Below are positions 10,815-25,800 of a DNA stretch of 64,000 bases, piece by piece. A program made the translations under genes and the position numbers. Location: positions 6,943,070 through 7,007,069 of the forward strand of contig NC_064038.1 in NCBI RefSeq assembly GCF_932526225.1, given 5' to 3'. Numbering within the stretch: position 1 is the stretch's first letter; every line of letters begins with the position of its first letter. Source of the DNA: Nematostella vectensis (lineage: Eukaryota; Cnidaria; Anthozoa; Actiniaria; Edwardsiidae). The notes beneath the pieces were generated by a model. It was not told the origin of the DNA. It was given only the letters and a program-made list of their open reading frames with translations, and ran no database searches.

Positions 10815-13800
10815 ATAATAGTCATCATCATCATCATTATCATCATCATAGTCATCATCATCATCAAACATAGCCATCATCATCAACATCATTATCGTCG
10901 TCGTCATCATCAACATCATCAATCATAGTCATAATCATCATCATCATTATTATCATAATTATCATCATCGTCGTCGTCGTCGTCGTCATCATCATCACCA
11001 ACATCATCATCATCATCACCATCGTTATCATCATCATCATTATCGTCATCATCAACATCATCATCAATCATAGTCATCATTATTTTGCGATTATTACGTT
11101 TGATCTAGTCAGAGTTGCATTGATATACAAAAGTCAATATTGATTAAAACAACGCTCGGATTATCCAGCTCCCCTCAACCCGCCCGATGAATTTGCGGCC
11201 GAAGGATTTAACCAGACTTGTATAAAGTTGAAGTGGAAGAAGCCTCCGGGGCGCGTCACTGGCATTTACAGTAAATACCTCATCTCCTACTGGCTATCAG
11301 GCCACGCCCCTGTGTCGAATGTAGACGTCACCAACATCACCGTTTCTGTTGACCCACGAGAAAAGGGCTCGTATACTGAGCTTATACGTGGGCTTCAGTC
11401 CGAAAGAGTGTACAGTTTTAAGATAACAGCTTTCACTGTAGACTACGGGCCGTTCAGCGATCCGGTATCAGCACTGGCCAGTGGAGGTAAGATTTCTATG
11501 TGTACAAATCACCCAGAGGGGCATTTTAAACATGCTTTCTTTAGACTATCCAGGCGCGAGTCCAGAAAGGGGTCCGTTGGGTCCGGACCCCACCCTGGTC
11601 ATGTGACGAGATAAACTCGACTCCAGTTGACCCCTTTGTTGGTAGTTAAGAAGGCTGTTAATTTCACGTCTCTATTTGGATAGAAAAAGTTTCTAGACGG
11701 ACTTAGTGATCTATTACCAGACCTAAGGATACCGATTTCAACTTAATCGATCTGTGGTCAGTGATATACTACTATGGACCCCATAGTTTTTATTTAGACA
11801 CGTCCCTACTATTAATGTACTTCAACTGACAGCCGCTACTTCCTAGCCAATTTCAGACAAACATATTTTGTTTTTGCTTGTTTGGGTTGGAAAATGTCTT
11901 CACACATAGAATGGGCCGCCATTGTGTTGTCGCAGACCGATTACGCGACCCGACAAGCCTCCATGTCGAATTTGTAAAAAAATATTTTAACGATTTGTCA
12001 TCTTAGCTTTTATAGATCTAGATGTTAACGAGGGTGACGCATTTGAATTGGTGTTTCTGTCTGTCTCAGACACCTGTGCGTTTTCTTGTGCGGAAAAAAT
12101 TATCAGATGATATTTTGGAAAATGATGGAATCATGTGCTCTCTTGCGTTTAGAAGGACATGGCAGAAATTGTTTTCAACGCCCGACCTATATTTTGTATG
12201 TTATTATCTATTAAAAATGTTGTAATGTTTGCACGATACCTCGTCCTTATTATTAACAACTCTCCCCAGTCCCTATTGAGCCACCATCCAACGTCATGTC
12301 ACACAACGGCACTTCCCAGAATCCCAAGCACACCTGCTTTATCACATGGGAAGATGTGCCCGCGCATGCCCAAAGAGGAACTCTGCTGAGTTACGTCGTA
12401 ACATATCGCCTGGCCACCAGAGACGAGAGGGTCTATACAGTTGACACGACCGTGCCGAGTTGTAATAACAGCGTGGTGATCGAAGGTCTCGAGATGTATT
12501 CCACTTACATTGTGACGGTGGCCGGATTGACAAGCTCGGGGTATGGTGTGGCTAGTGATCCAGTTTATTGCTACACCGACGGTTTAGGTAAGGACTTTGA
12601 AACCAAGTGAGAGGAACCTTAATAATAAGGAAACTATGTGAACACACAGAACACTGTCCTCATACAGCAGAACCCCTTTAATAAGGACACCATAGGGTCA
12701 CAAGGCTGTCCTCATAGAGTGGAACCCCTTTAATAAGGACACCATAGGGACACAAGACTGTCCTCATACAGCGGAACCCCTTTAATAAGGACATCATAGG
12801 GTCACAAGACTGTCCTCATAGAGTGGAACCCCTTTAATAAGGACACCATAGGGACACAAGACTATCCATATAGAGTGGAACCCCTTAAAGAAGGACACTA
12901 TGGGAACACATAGAACAGTCCTCATAGAGTGGAACCCCATTAATAAGGACACCATAGGGTCACAAGACTGTCCTCATAGAGTGGAACCCCTTAAAGAAGG
13001 ACACTATGGGAACACATAGAACAGTCCTCATAGGGAACCCCATTAATAAGGACACCATAGGGTCACAAGACTGTCCTCATAGAGTGGAACCCCTTTAATA
13101 AGGACACCATAGGGACACAAGGCTGTCCTCATATAGTGGAACCCCTTTAATAAGGACACCATAGGGACACAAGACTGTCCTCATAGAGTGGAACCCCTTT
13201 AATAAGGACACCATAGTGTCACAAGACTGTCCTCATAGAGTGGAACCCCTTAAAGAAGGACACTATGGAAACACATAGAACAGTCCTCATAGAGTGGAAC
13301 CCCATTAATAAGGACACCATAGGGTCACAAGACTGTCCTCATAGAGTGGAACCCCTTAAAGAAGGACGCTATGGAAACACGTAGAACAGTCCTCATAGAG
13401 TGGAACCCCTTTAATAAGGACACCATAGGGACACAAGACTGTCCTCATAGAGTGGAACCCCTTTAATAAGGACACCATAGGGACACAAGACTGTCCTCAT
13501 AGAGTGGAACCCCTTTAATAAGGACACCATAGGGTCACAAGACTGTCCTCATAGAGTGGAACCCCTTAAAGAAGGACACTATTGAAACACATAGAACAGT
13601 CCTCATAGAGTGGAACCCCTTTAATAAGGACACCATAGGGACACAAGACTGTCCTCATAGAGTGGAACCCCTTTAATAAGGACACCATAGGGTCACAAGA
13701 CTGTCCTCATACAGTGGAACCCCTTAAAGAAGGACACTATGAAAACACATAGAACAGTCCTCCTAGAGTGGAACCCCTTTAATAAGGACACCATAGGGAC

Positions 13801-16800
13801 ACAAGACTGTCCTCATAGAGTGGAACCCCTTAAAGAAGGACACTATGGGAACACATAGAACAGTCCTCATAGAGTGGAACCCCTTTAATAAGGACACTAT
13901 GGAAACACATAGAACAGTCCTCATAGAGTGGAACTCCTTTAATAAGGACACCATAAGGACACAAGACTGTCCTTATAGAGTGGAACCCCTTAAAGAAGGA
14001 CACTATGGAAACATATAGAACAGTCCTCATAGAGTGGAACCCCTTTAATAAGGACACCATAGGGACACAAGACTGTCCTCATAGAGTGGAACCCCTTAAA
14101 GAAGGACGCTATGGAAACACGTAGAACAGTCCTCAAGGAGTGGAACCCCTTTAATAAGGACACCATAGGGACACAAGACTGTCCTCATAGAGTGGAACCC
14201 CTTTAATAAGGACACCATAGGGTCACAAGACTGTCCTCATAGAGTGGAACCCCTTAAAGAAGGACACTATTGAAACACATAGAACAGTCCTCATAGAGTG
14301 GAACCCCTTTAATAAGGACACCATAGGGTCACAAGACTGTCCTCATAGAGTGGAACCCCTTTAATAAGGACACTATGGAAACACATAGAACAGTCCTCAT
14401 AGAGTGGAACCCCTTTAATAAGGACACTATGGAAACACATAGAACAGTCCTCATAGAGTTGAACCCCTTTAATAAGGACACTATGGAAACAAATAGAACA
14501 GTCCTCATACAGTGGAACCCCTTTATTAAGGACACCATAGGGTCATAATTATGGCAGCTTATTGATTTCCCAACAAGGGGAAGGAACATTCTATATTTAA
14601 TTTTGACGAGTATCCCATCTAAATTTTAACACACACGGATTCGATGACATTATTTCTACCGACCACAAGTTGATTAGTTTCTAACTAGACTTGAAAATCT
14701 CTAAAAAAAAAACAAAGACCAAACGCGTTGTGTACAACTTCAAGCGTTCAGACTGGACGGGACTTAATGAGTCGCTGAAGAACATCCCTTGGGACCAAGG
14801 AATGTGAACAATTACCCGTGGATAGATCACGAACTGCGTTCTTTGCTAAAAAAAAGGATGCGCAGCGTAAAAAAAGCAAACAAAACCGGATCGCTGGCTG
14901 CTGAAAGAAAATACAATGAGCTTCGACGCGCTGCGAAACAAATGCTTTCAAAAAAGAAAAAAGAGCACGACGAAAAACTAACTATCCGACAACCCAAAGC
15001 GTTTCTGGACATACGTAAAATCATGTACAACCAACAAGCCTTCGCCGAATTTTTTTCGCGATGGCCACGCCTTCGTTACAGATACCAAGAACATGGCTAA
15101 CCTGTTAAACAGATATTTCCACTCCATATTCAGCCCATCCGCCAGCGAGAAATTTGCCCACACTACCAACCGTGAGCCTGTGTTGTGTCTGGGCTCTATC
15201 AAACTCAACGTCCCTTAAGTACTGGATGTCTTAAGAAATCCAGACTCCCATAAAGCCTGTGGAACGGATCCTGGTATTCTGCTGAAAAACACCGCTCATC
15301 AAATCGCCTCATCGTTATGTCGGTTGTTTAATCTGTCGCTGTCTCTTGGATCCATTCCCGCGCTTTGGAAGGACGCAAATGTCACACCTGTGTTCAAGAA
15401 GGATGGCCCTACCCTGGCAGAAAACAACAGGCCTTTCTCCCTTCTGTGTATTCTGTCAAAAGTCCTTGAACGCTGCGTCTTCAAGCGCTGCTTCAACTTC
15501 ATTTCCCCCCATATTTACCAGCTTCAACACGGATTCCTTAAGGGAAAATCCACCGTGACGCAACTCGTCGAAGTCTATCATGACATCGTAAACAGACTAG
15601 CAGGGGGGGGGACATTGATGTCATTCACCTAGACCTTTCCAAGGCCTTTGACAAGGTCCCTCATCATCTGCTTATTTCCAAGCTGCAGCAGTATGGAGTC
15701 ACGGGTTCTCTGATGAAATGGTTTGTGTCCTACCTAACGGGAAGGCGGCAGCGTTGTCCTCGATGGTGTGTCCTCCTCTTGGCTGCCAGTGACCTCAGGG
15801 GTCCCACAAGGATCTATCCTTGGGCCCCTGTTGTTCCTAGTATATGCTAACGATATGCCTAACTACGTGCAGCAAGGCTCAAACATCGCTCTTTATGCTG
15901 TTGATTCTAAGCTCTACCGCTCTATAGACACTGCAAGTTCTTCAACCTCGTTGCAGGCTGACCTTGACTCCCTGTACAGCTGGAGTCTAGAGCACGGCAT
16001 GGAGTTTAGTGCATCTAAGTGTAAAGTGGTGCACATGTCAAAGAAGCGTTCCACCAAGCGTCCTCCGTACCCTTACCAACTATGCGGTCGCACCCTGGAT
16101 CCAGTAGCGCAGGTGACTGACCTCGGCGTTACAATTACCAAAGATCTGTCTTGGGGTCCTCACATCGAGCCTATGTGCGCAAAAGCAAACAGGGTGCTTG
16201 GACTAGTGAAGCGGGTCTGTTCTGACATCCTCGACCCAACTACAAGACAGCTGCTGTACTGCACCCTTGTTAGGCCCCACCTGGAGTATGCTTCTTGCAT
16301 TTGGTCGCCTTCGACAGGCAAGCACAAAGCTCTGATTGAGAACATCCAGCGTCGAGCATCCAAGTTTATTTTGAACTATCCTGCCGATGTTTCATACACA
16401 GAAAGGCTGACAACTCTTAAGCTCCTGCCATTAGAATATCGAAGAGACATAACCGATCTAGTTCTGTTATTTAAAATAAAAAATTGTGATGTGAGCATTA
16501 GTTTAGCTAGCCTTCTTTCTCCAGCCACGTCCCGTTAAAATACTCGAAATTACCATCCTAACAATTACCGCCTTTTTCCGCTCACAACCAAAATTATTAC
16601 AGGAATTCGTATTTCCCTAGAACTGTCAAACTTTGGAATAGTCTTCCTTCACTCATGAAATCTTGCACTACGCTTTCTTTTTTCAGCAATCATCTGACAA
16701 CTCACTATTTAGAGAAACTTGCTTCTTACCAACCTCCATAATTTCATAGAGCTTAAATTTTTGGTAATTTAATTTTTATTTTCGTTTTAGAATTTTTATT

Positions 16801-19800
16801 GTTTGTAATTTGTTGGGAAAGAATTTCAATTGGGGCTTACGCCCTGTTTTCTTCTCCCGTAACATTGTTTCTTATTTTCTTTATTTTGTTTATTTTCTGT
16901 TGTAAACCGTAGTATTTTTTGTGTGACAAAGCCAATAAACTAAACTAAAAACATTTTAAAAAAATGAATGAAGTCTCACTCCGTCTTCCTAATTTTTTTT
17001 GTAGCACCCACTGGTCACGTGACTATTTTGACAAGCTCCACCCATTCCAAGCACAGTTGCCTGATTGGCTGGGGCCCTGTGGACGAAGCTCTGCGTTATG
17101 GACAAATCCTTGGTTACAACATCACTTATAACGGAAGTGACGTCACAAATATGGTGGTTGACAGCAATACCTTAAGCGCAGTGGTCAGCGGTCTAGACGT
17201 GTTCACGCAGTATGTGTTTACCGTGAGGGCGTTCAATAAATATGGACTGGGGAACAATGCGAGCTCGACCGCGTGTCGTACTGGTGAAGGAGGTAAAAAT
17301 GCCATCTCGCTCTACCGTGATAAATCTATCATGTGGCTTATGCCTGGTGCACACTAGCGACATATCGACATAACGACATGGGCGCGCGCACTCTAATCTT
17401 CGACATAACGACATGGACATAACGACATTATGTGCATATCGTTATGTCGGGCTAAACATAGTGCCCGCGCCCATGTCGTTTGGGAATAGCGCGTAGTCAG
17501 ACACAAGCTTTGGGGGCGGTTGGTCTGGTTTTGATTGTTTGGTTTGATTGACTACGCGCTATTCCCAAACGAAGAAAGGAATTTTGGATTCTAGACGGTC
17601 GCGCAACAACGAATTTGGCTATAAAGCGGCATTGTTATCACTTTACTTCCGAAGGGCTGACGGATACCTCCACCGACAAGAGACAAAATATTTTATCAGA
17701 ATCCGCGCTATTTATCTACCCATCCGCTCTAAATTATCAGTCACATCCTCAAAGAAATTTTAAAAGGCCACAATGCTTTTATAATTTTGAAATATTTTTT
17801 GCGTTGTCCGTTAAATATAATTGGAGATTGTGTAATCGACCGGAAGTAAACTGGTGACATTGCAGTTTAATTTTGCTTCAATACCTTCAAAGAACGTGGC
17901 TTAGACCTGTTTCAGTGGTACATAACTTGCTGCCGTTTATTGCAAAACTCCCATTGGATCATTTGCTGCGTTTTCTTGAACACTTTGAAATGGATTCTGT
18001 CTGATATATTTCAACCGTTGTCCTCCAAGCTACAACGTGAAAACGGTCTAGCGAGGGCGGGTTTCACAGTCTAGCGAGGATGGGACCGTGTGCGCTATGT
18101 TTTCTTTAATATAATTCTAACCAAAATGAGCCATCCATAAAGAGACTGAGCTACATATAATGATATACATACACATTATTTTTTTATGGGGTGGGGGGGG
18201 GGGGGGGGGGGGTGGGCGCCCTAGTGTGCGTCGCCTGCGGTGTGGATGGGTTTGGGTCAAGCGGATACAATGTTGTCGCAAAGTAAGAGTTGAATCAATG
18301 TTAATCTACACTCAGGAAGCACGTGGAACTAAAATATACATAAAAGGGAATGATTCAATGAAATATGTGATAGTGATATTAAAATCCAGTACCTTACATT
18401 CATTTGTCAAGATGATCGCAGATATACATCACTTGAAGGCATACGAAAGCGCCTGACCATGAAACACTTTTCGGATCCAGATGTTTTTTGTAGGAGGACG
18501 AAAACCAGAAGCCTAGAGAAATACCCTTTGGTGCAAAGGAAAGAACAAACTAACTCATCTGTGACGTTATTGTAGTATTTTTTCACTTGAATTAATGATT
18601 GAATTAATGATCTTGACTTGGTCTTTGTGTCTCACCCAGCACCTCCAGAGATCCCACGAGACCTTGCAGTACTGTCCACAGAATGGGAGTACCGTCCAAG
18701 CGATTCATGTGAGCTGGAATGGAGTCCCGTGACATCATCCATAGCGGGCACCATGAGAGGTTACGCCATCCGAGTCTATAATACCAATGCGACAAATCCA
18801 GCAGAACAGCTCATCGCCTTATGCGTCAGCAAAACTACGTACAACTTAACAGACCTATCGCCTTTCCACATGTACAACATCTCGATATCAGCGTTCACCA
18901 CGGAGTATGGGGAATTTAGCCAATCTGTGTCCTGTCTTACGGGGGAAGCTCGTAAGTTGTGATCATAATAGTGAAACCTCAATTTATCGGAAAGTCCGTT
19001 ACGGAGAGACTTTCAGTTAAAATTGACAATGATGTTGTTGATGATGACTTCGATGACAATGATGTTGACGATGATGACTTCCATGACAATGATGTTGACG
19101 ATGATGACATTGACGACAATAATGTTGACGATGATGACTTCCATGACAATGATGTTGACGATGATGACATTGACGACAATGATGTTGACGATGATGACAT
19201 CGATGACTATAATGTTGATGATGATGACATTGATGACAATGATGTTGATGATGATGACTTCCATGACAATGATGTTGACGATGATGACATTGACGACAAT
19301 GATGTTGACGATGATGACATCGATGAAAATAATGTTGATGATGATGACATTGATGACAATGATGTTGATGATGATGACATTGATGCCAATGATGTTGATG
19401 ATGATGACATTGATGACAATGATGTTGATGATTGATGACATTGATGCCAATGATGTTGATGATGATGAAATTGATGACAATGATGTTGAGGATGATGACA
19501 TTGATGCCAATGATGTTGATGATGATGACATTGATGACAATGATGTTGATGATGATGACATTGATGACAATGATGTTGATGATGATGACATTGATGACAA
19601 TGATGTTGATGATGATGACATTGATGCCAATGATGTTGATGATGATGACATTGATGCCAATGATGTTGATGATGATAACATTGATGACAATGTTGTTGAT
19701 GATGATGTTATTGATGCCAATAATGTTGATGATGATGGCATTGATGCCAATGATGTTGATGATGATGACATTGATGACAATAATATAGATGATTATGATG

Positions 19801-22800
19801 ACATTGATAAAAATGACTAAAAGGAGGTCATTGATGATATGACGATAATGATTATAGCGATGACTACAATGGTATACTAATAATAATGATTCTTTCTCCC
19901 TTTCACAGGTCCTCATCCTCCAAACATTTCATGTCAAGCAATCGGAAGTGACTCCATAAGAATTCTGATCGAAACTATCCCCATGTCCCTGCGAAACGGG
20001 ATAATACGGGGCATCCTTGTAGAAGTTCACCAAGAAGGCATGGGCCAAGTTCTAAACAAAGAAGCCCTTTGGGCGAGCCAGTATGATGTCCATGGCCTTA
20101 AGGTTTATACGAATTACACCGTCAGGGTGGCTGCCACGACATTGTTTAGGGGAAACTTCAGCGAGGAAATCCTATGTACGACGAACGAAGGCGGTAAGTG
20201 CCGCAATAGTCTAACAGCCGCCATTTTACCATCCTAAACAAAGCATCAAGTGCGGGAAGGTATCAATTTCTAACGGATGATTTGGGAAGGTATTTTAGAT
20301 ATTTTCGATTGAATTCGGTAAATGAAGTATGAAGCTTCGTTTTTTTTTCAAAGTCTTCATCAGATACTGATACTGGCTGACAAGGTTACGTCACGAAAAA
20401 GGCTACGTAAACAGTTTTTATTATATTTTGCCAAACCAATTCTCTTTGTATATGTTTGGTAGTTATAAAGCAAAAAATAAAATATATTTTTATTATTTTA
20501 CAACGATTTGTTTTATTTGCAATAAAAATCAAGATAATTATCAGTTAGGTAATTCTACCTTAGGCTTATACCTAACAACAGCGATTAGTGAAATTTTCCC
20601 ATAGTAACGAAGTCTTCGGCGCTTTATTGTTTACTTGCCTTCTTATACGCTTCTCAGTTCCGGCTACTGCGCCACTCCTGGTCAGCGGTCATAACATTAG
20701 CGCTACATCCATCAATGTCACGTGGTCTCCCTTGAATGAGATTATTGACGGCATCCTTCGCGGGTATTCTCTTTTCTACCGAGTCAGGGGCGCTGGCAAT
20801 GACACCACATTGCACGTCAACGTGACGATAGATCGCAACACTTCCGTTATCACTGATCTACAGCCCTCTACTGAGTATCGCATAGAGGTAAGTTCAATAG
20901 ACATGGGTGTACTGCAGAGGCGTAGCAGGCCACCCTAGATTGGGTGGGGACACAATACAGAAACTTTAAGATAATATTGGGGGCACAGCCACGCCCCTAC
21001 TGAACATTTCCTTATAATTCAGGGGGTTCAGCCACGCACAAAACCACGCCCCTCCTGTCATTTCCATATAGAATATTGGGATAAGGGGGGTGCTTTACTC
21101 AGGCTATCAGAGTTCTACGACGAAAAATCATTATATTCTTCCCAATACATCATCTGTAGGGGACTGAATTTTCCTCTTCTTTATTTGACGTGTTATTGAA
21201 TCAATTTTTTTCAGGTTTCTGCGTTCACCGGTGGTGGTTACGGCCCCAAGAGTGCACCTATATTTGTATTCACCGATGGACCGCCTCCGCGTATGTACAG
21301 TTCTTTTTATACACCTACCGTAAATCATCTATTAAACGTTCTCTATCTAAAGAACGCCTCCTATCTGATGAACGCCCCCCCCCTATGCTTACAAATTTGT
21401 TTTAAACAAACCTCTTAACAAACACTCTCTCTATTAAACGCCCTCCCCCTACCCTGTCCCGCTCCTCTCCCTTCATGCTTAAAACCAAAGGAAAGAATTC
21501 CGGCAATATAAATCGAACCCTATTGCCTTCTTGCTTAATCTACGCGTGTAGCGTTTTGCTCAATGTCAATAAACACTTGTCAAGCAGGCTATAATTGAAC
21601 ATGACCCTGTTTATTTCACAGTTTATAATGAACGCCCTTCTCTAAAGGATGGTTCTCACTAGGACTAAAGCGCAAGCTTAACCGCAAACGGAAGCGCAAC
21701 ACAAGTGTAAATCGGTCAACCATAAGCGAAAGCGCAAGAAAATCAAGCAGTTGCGTTCTCTAACACTTCCTCTTGCGCTTGCGTTCGAGTAAGACTCGGA
21801 AAATAACGCGTGCTGCGCTTGCGCTTACGTCCAAGTGAGAACCAACCTTAAAGGCTGGTTCTCACTTAGACGCAAGTGCAACACCAGTGAGAATCGGTCA
21901 AACATAAGCGCAAGCTTAAGAAAATCAAGCAGTTGCGCTTGAGTTCCAGGTAGAATCGGAAAATAACGCATGCTGTGCTTGTGCTTACGTCCAAGTGAGA
22001 ACTAATGCCCTCTCTCGTTTGTTTGGTCATTTACGGTATTGCAAAAAACGTTGTCAGTGCAAACGGAAAATGGCGATTGACGAATGAAACCGAAAGGATC
22101 CAAAAATATTGTTCCAAATTCAGAAAAATATAAATCAAACCTAAGATTATCCATTGAAAGTAATGGAAATATGGTTCTGCCATCGCTTGAGTTTATTTAC
22201 CACCTTCATTTTTAGGTAACATCAATACGTATGTGCACCTTGCGGTCGTAGAAATGCCATTCGCCATTTGCGCTGACAACCTTTATTAAAATGGCGAGAA
22301 CCTGGAAGTCTGCGAGCACACCCAAATTTCCAAACACCATTTGGCTGTTACATGGCATTTTAAATGTGTCAAAAACGCCTTGCTGCATTTTTGACAATAA
22401 TGTTTCCATTTGATTAACCATTCTAGCGCCAAAGGTCGTCCCAACAGATATTACTGAGACGAAGACAGCAACAACCTCGAGATCATGCGCAATCACTTGG
22501 ATACTAGACCCCGGCGAGGAGAGAGGTCTGGATGGCTACAACATCTACTGGCGCCGCGCGGATTCTAACGCCAGCGCGTGGCAGCAGTTCAGAGTGGAGA
22601 GTCTTAACACGAGTTATGACTTAACCGGGCTTGAGGAATACACGGAGTACATGATCCGTGTGTCGCTCTTTAACTTGGGCGGCCAAGGGAATCTAAGCGA
22701 AGTACTGACGTGTACGACTAAGCAGGACGGTGAGTTGTATATGGGGTTTTTTTTAATTCCGATGGCGCGACGAACGAGTGCCGAACGGCGTCGCTCATTT

Positions 22801-25800
22801 CTGCTCATCACCGCAACTCCGATGACGCGACGAATGAATGCCAAACGGCGTCGCGCATTTCTATTCGGCCTATTATCAAAGGATAGAACATCACCAAAAA
22901 TCCGATGGCGCCACGAACGAATACCGAACGGCGTCGCGCATTTCTATTCGGCCTATTATCAGAGGATTAGGCACCACCGAAATTCCGATACCGCGACGAA
23001 CGAATCAGAGGATCGTACACTACCGAAACTCCGATGGCACATCAAACGAATGCCGAACAGCGTCGAGAATTTCTACTCCGCCTATTATCAGAGGATCCGT
23101 ACACATCCGAAATTCCGATGGCGCGACGAACGTATACTGAACGGCGTCGCGTATTTAAACTCGGCCAATCATCAGGACTCTAACTAGACTTGATTCTTAC
23201 ACGCAGGGTTTCGGCCCCGAAAAGTTAAAAACAATGTTTTTTTTCAATAGCAAAATTACTAGGTATGGAACAAACTGTGACCAAGGAATATAAAAAAAAC
23301 CGGCGAATAGCACGGAATATTTTTTATTTAAAGAGTGTTTTGTTTCTTTTTTATTATGTGTGTAACCCTTGCCAATTAAGTGGCATGTTTCTCGCTGTAT
23401 CCCACAGGGCCTAGCGCGCCTCCACAAAACGTGACTGCAACAGTCACAAGCCCCAACGCGATAATCATCTCATTTGGCAAGATTCCCTCCCAAGACGAGA
23501 ACGGGATCGTCCAGTACTATCGCATCTGTGTTTACGAGAAGGAGCTTGGTATCACCTTCATGCAGTGCATTCAGGTGAATAATACCGCAAAAGGGACCAG
23601 GAGAAGGAGAGAAGTGGCGTTTGATATGTACTCGAAGGCTTTAACTGGTCTTAAACCACACACTGAGTACGTAATACAAGTACATGGACACACAATCAAG
23701 GATGGGGTATACAGCGACCCCATTACCATCACCACCGATGAAGATGGTGAGTAAATACAAAATAATGGCATGAAATTTACCAATTCTCAATATATAAGCT
23801 CAAGATTCCGCATACACGAAGTTCCTCTGACCAAAAGCTTAAACCCAAATTTTAAAGAAATTTAGAAAATATGAAATTTAGATACTAGCGAGCAAAGTTG
23901 GCTTAATTTCTGATCAGAGCCCGACTTCTCCCTAAAAACGAGGAGAATTCATACTTTGAACATTTAAAATCCCTTAGAAAAAACACTTTTTGATATTTTG
24001 GTTTACATAACATTAGGAACCTCTATGCAAAAACTCAAGCTTACCGAAGTTAACCAGACCTTATTTTGGGAAAACTTGCTATTTTTTGCTCTGTCTAAAA
24101 GACATGCATTTGTCAAGCTCACGGTATAATATACACACTCGTAAGATACATTCATCGAGAGTGCAGATACAAACATACATTTGTCAAGCTCAGGGTAGAA
24201 TATCACACTCGTAAGATACATTCATCAAGACTGCAGATACAACCTAGTCTAGGCATACGAAGGAACTTCAGACAACCACTATACAACTCATGCATGACCA
24301 TGGACCACACTTAAGATCGAAATTGTTGGTTTTTGTGGAGGGACGAAAACTTGAGAAGTATGAGAAAACTCCTTGACGCTAAGGCGAAAACCTTATTTTC
24401 TCACGTCTGAAATGGGAATAAAACTCGGAACCCAGTGATGAGAGCACAGGCACTAAAAAGATTGAAGCTTTGCCAACTGTGCCTTTAGTATCCCATTCGA
24501 AAAAGATCTCATCTCCACTTCTTTCTGCTGACATCCGCGACTAGCATGGTCCCCTTGGCATAGCAAAGTGCGGTTAAGACCCAGTTATGGTTCATTAGAA
24601 CGCAGGCGGAACATTTGATCAAAATAGTGTCCGAAACAGTGTCCTTTCTTGTCCCACCTTGTGGTTCCGTCTCATACCATGGGTTACTGTTCTTTCATTG
24701 TCTTAAAATATCTCTGTCGCACCATGGCATACCATGTCGAACCGTAGTAGGTCGTGTCATATCTTACCCTATCGCACCTTGTCGTGTCATTTCTTACCCT
24801 ACCGCACCTTGTCGTGGCATATCTTACCCTGTCGTGCTGTATTTTACCCTGTCGCACCTTGTCGTGTCATATTTTACCCTGTCGTGCTATATCTTTCCCT
24901 GTCGCACCTTGTCGTGTCATATCTTACCCTGTCGTGCTGTATCTTACCCTGTCGCACCTTTTTGTGTCATTTCTTACCCTACCGCACCTTGTCGTGCTAT
25001 TCTTACCCTGTCGCACATTGTCGTGTCATATCTTACCCTGTCGTGCTTTATCTTACCCTGTCGCACCTTGTCGTGGCATATCTTACCCTGTCGTGCTATA
25101 TCTTTCCCTGTCGCACCTTGTCGTGTCATATCTTACCCTGTCGTGCTATATCTTACCCTGTCGCACCTTGTCGTGTCATATCTTACCCTGTCGCACCTTG
25201 TCGTGTCATATCTTACCCTGTCGTTTCATATCTTACCCTGTCGCACCTTGTCGTGTCATATCTTACCCTGTCGTGTCATATCTTACCCTGTCGCACCTTG
25301 TCGTGTCATATCTTACCCTGTCGTGTCATATCTTACCCTGTCGCACCTTGTCGTGTCATATCTTACCCTGTCGTGTCATATCTTACCCTGTCGCACCTTG
25401 TCGTGTCATATCTTACCCTGTCGTGTCATATCTTACCCTGTCGCACCTTGTCGTGTCATATCTTACCCTGTCGCACCTTGTCGTGTCATATCTTACCCTG
25501 TCGTTTCATATCTTACCCTGTCGCACCTTGTCGTGTCATATCTTATACCCTGTCGTGCTATATCTTTCCCTGTCGCACCTTGTCGTGTCATATCTTACCC
25601 TGTCGTGTCATATCTTACCCTGTCGCACCTTGTCGTGTCACATCTTACCCTGTCGTGTCATATCTTACCCTACCGCACCTTTTCGTGTCATATCTTACCC
25701 TGTCGCACCTTGTCGTGCTATATCTTACCCTGTCGCACCTTGTCGTGTCATATCTTACCCTGTCGTGCTATATCTTTTCCTGTCGCACCTTGTCGTGTCA

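Noticed and set aside
10428-11067. Poly-Met, poly-Asp and poly-His ORFs
   Set aside because: Pure trinucleotide microsatellite.
12600-14545. CRISPR-like array of repeats
   Set aside because: No unique spacers between identical repeats; units are contiguous, and the genome is eukaryotic.
19017-19916. Long acidic, Met- and Ile-rich ORFs on both strands
   Set aside because: Generated by the 27-bp intronic repeat; no start context or domain.
22594-23187. 197-codon ORF continuing from FN3 domain 8 into Arg-rich sequence
   Set aside because: It reads through a strong GTGAGT donor at 22730 into a ~80-bp intronic repeat.
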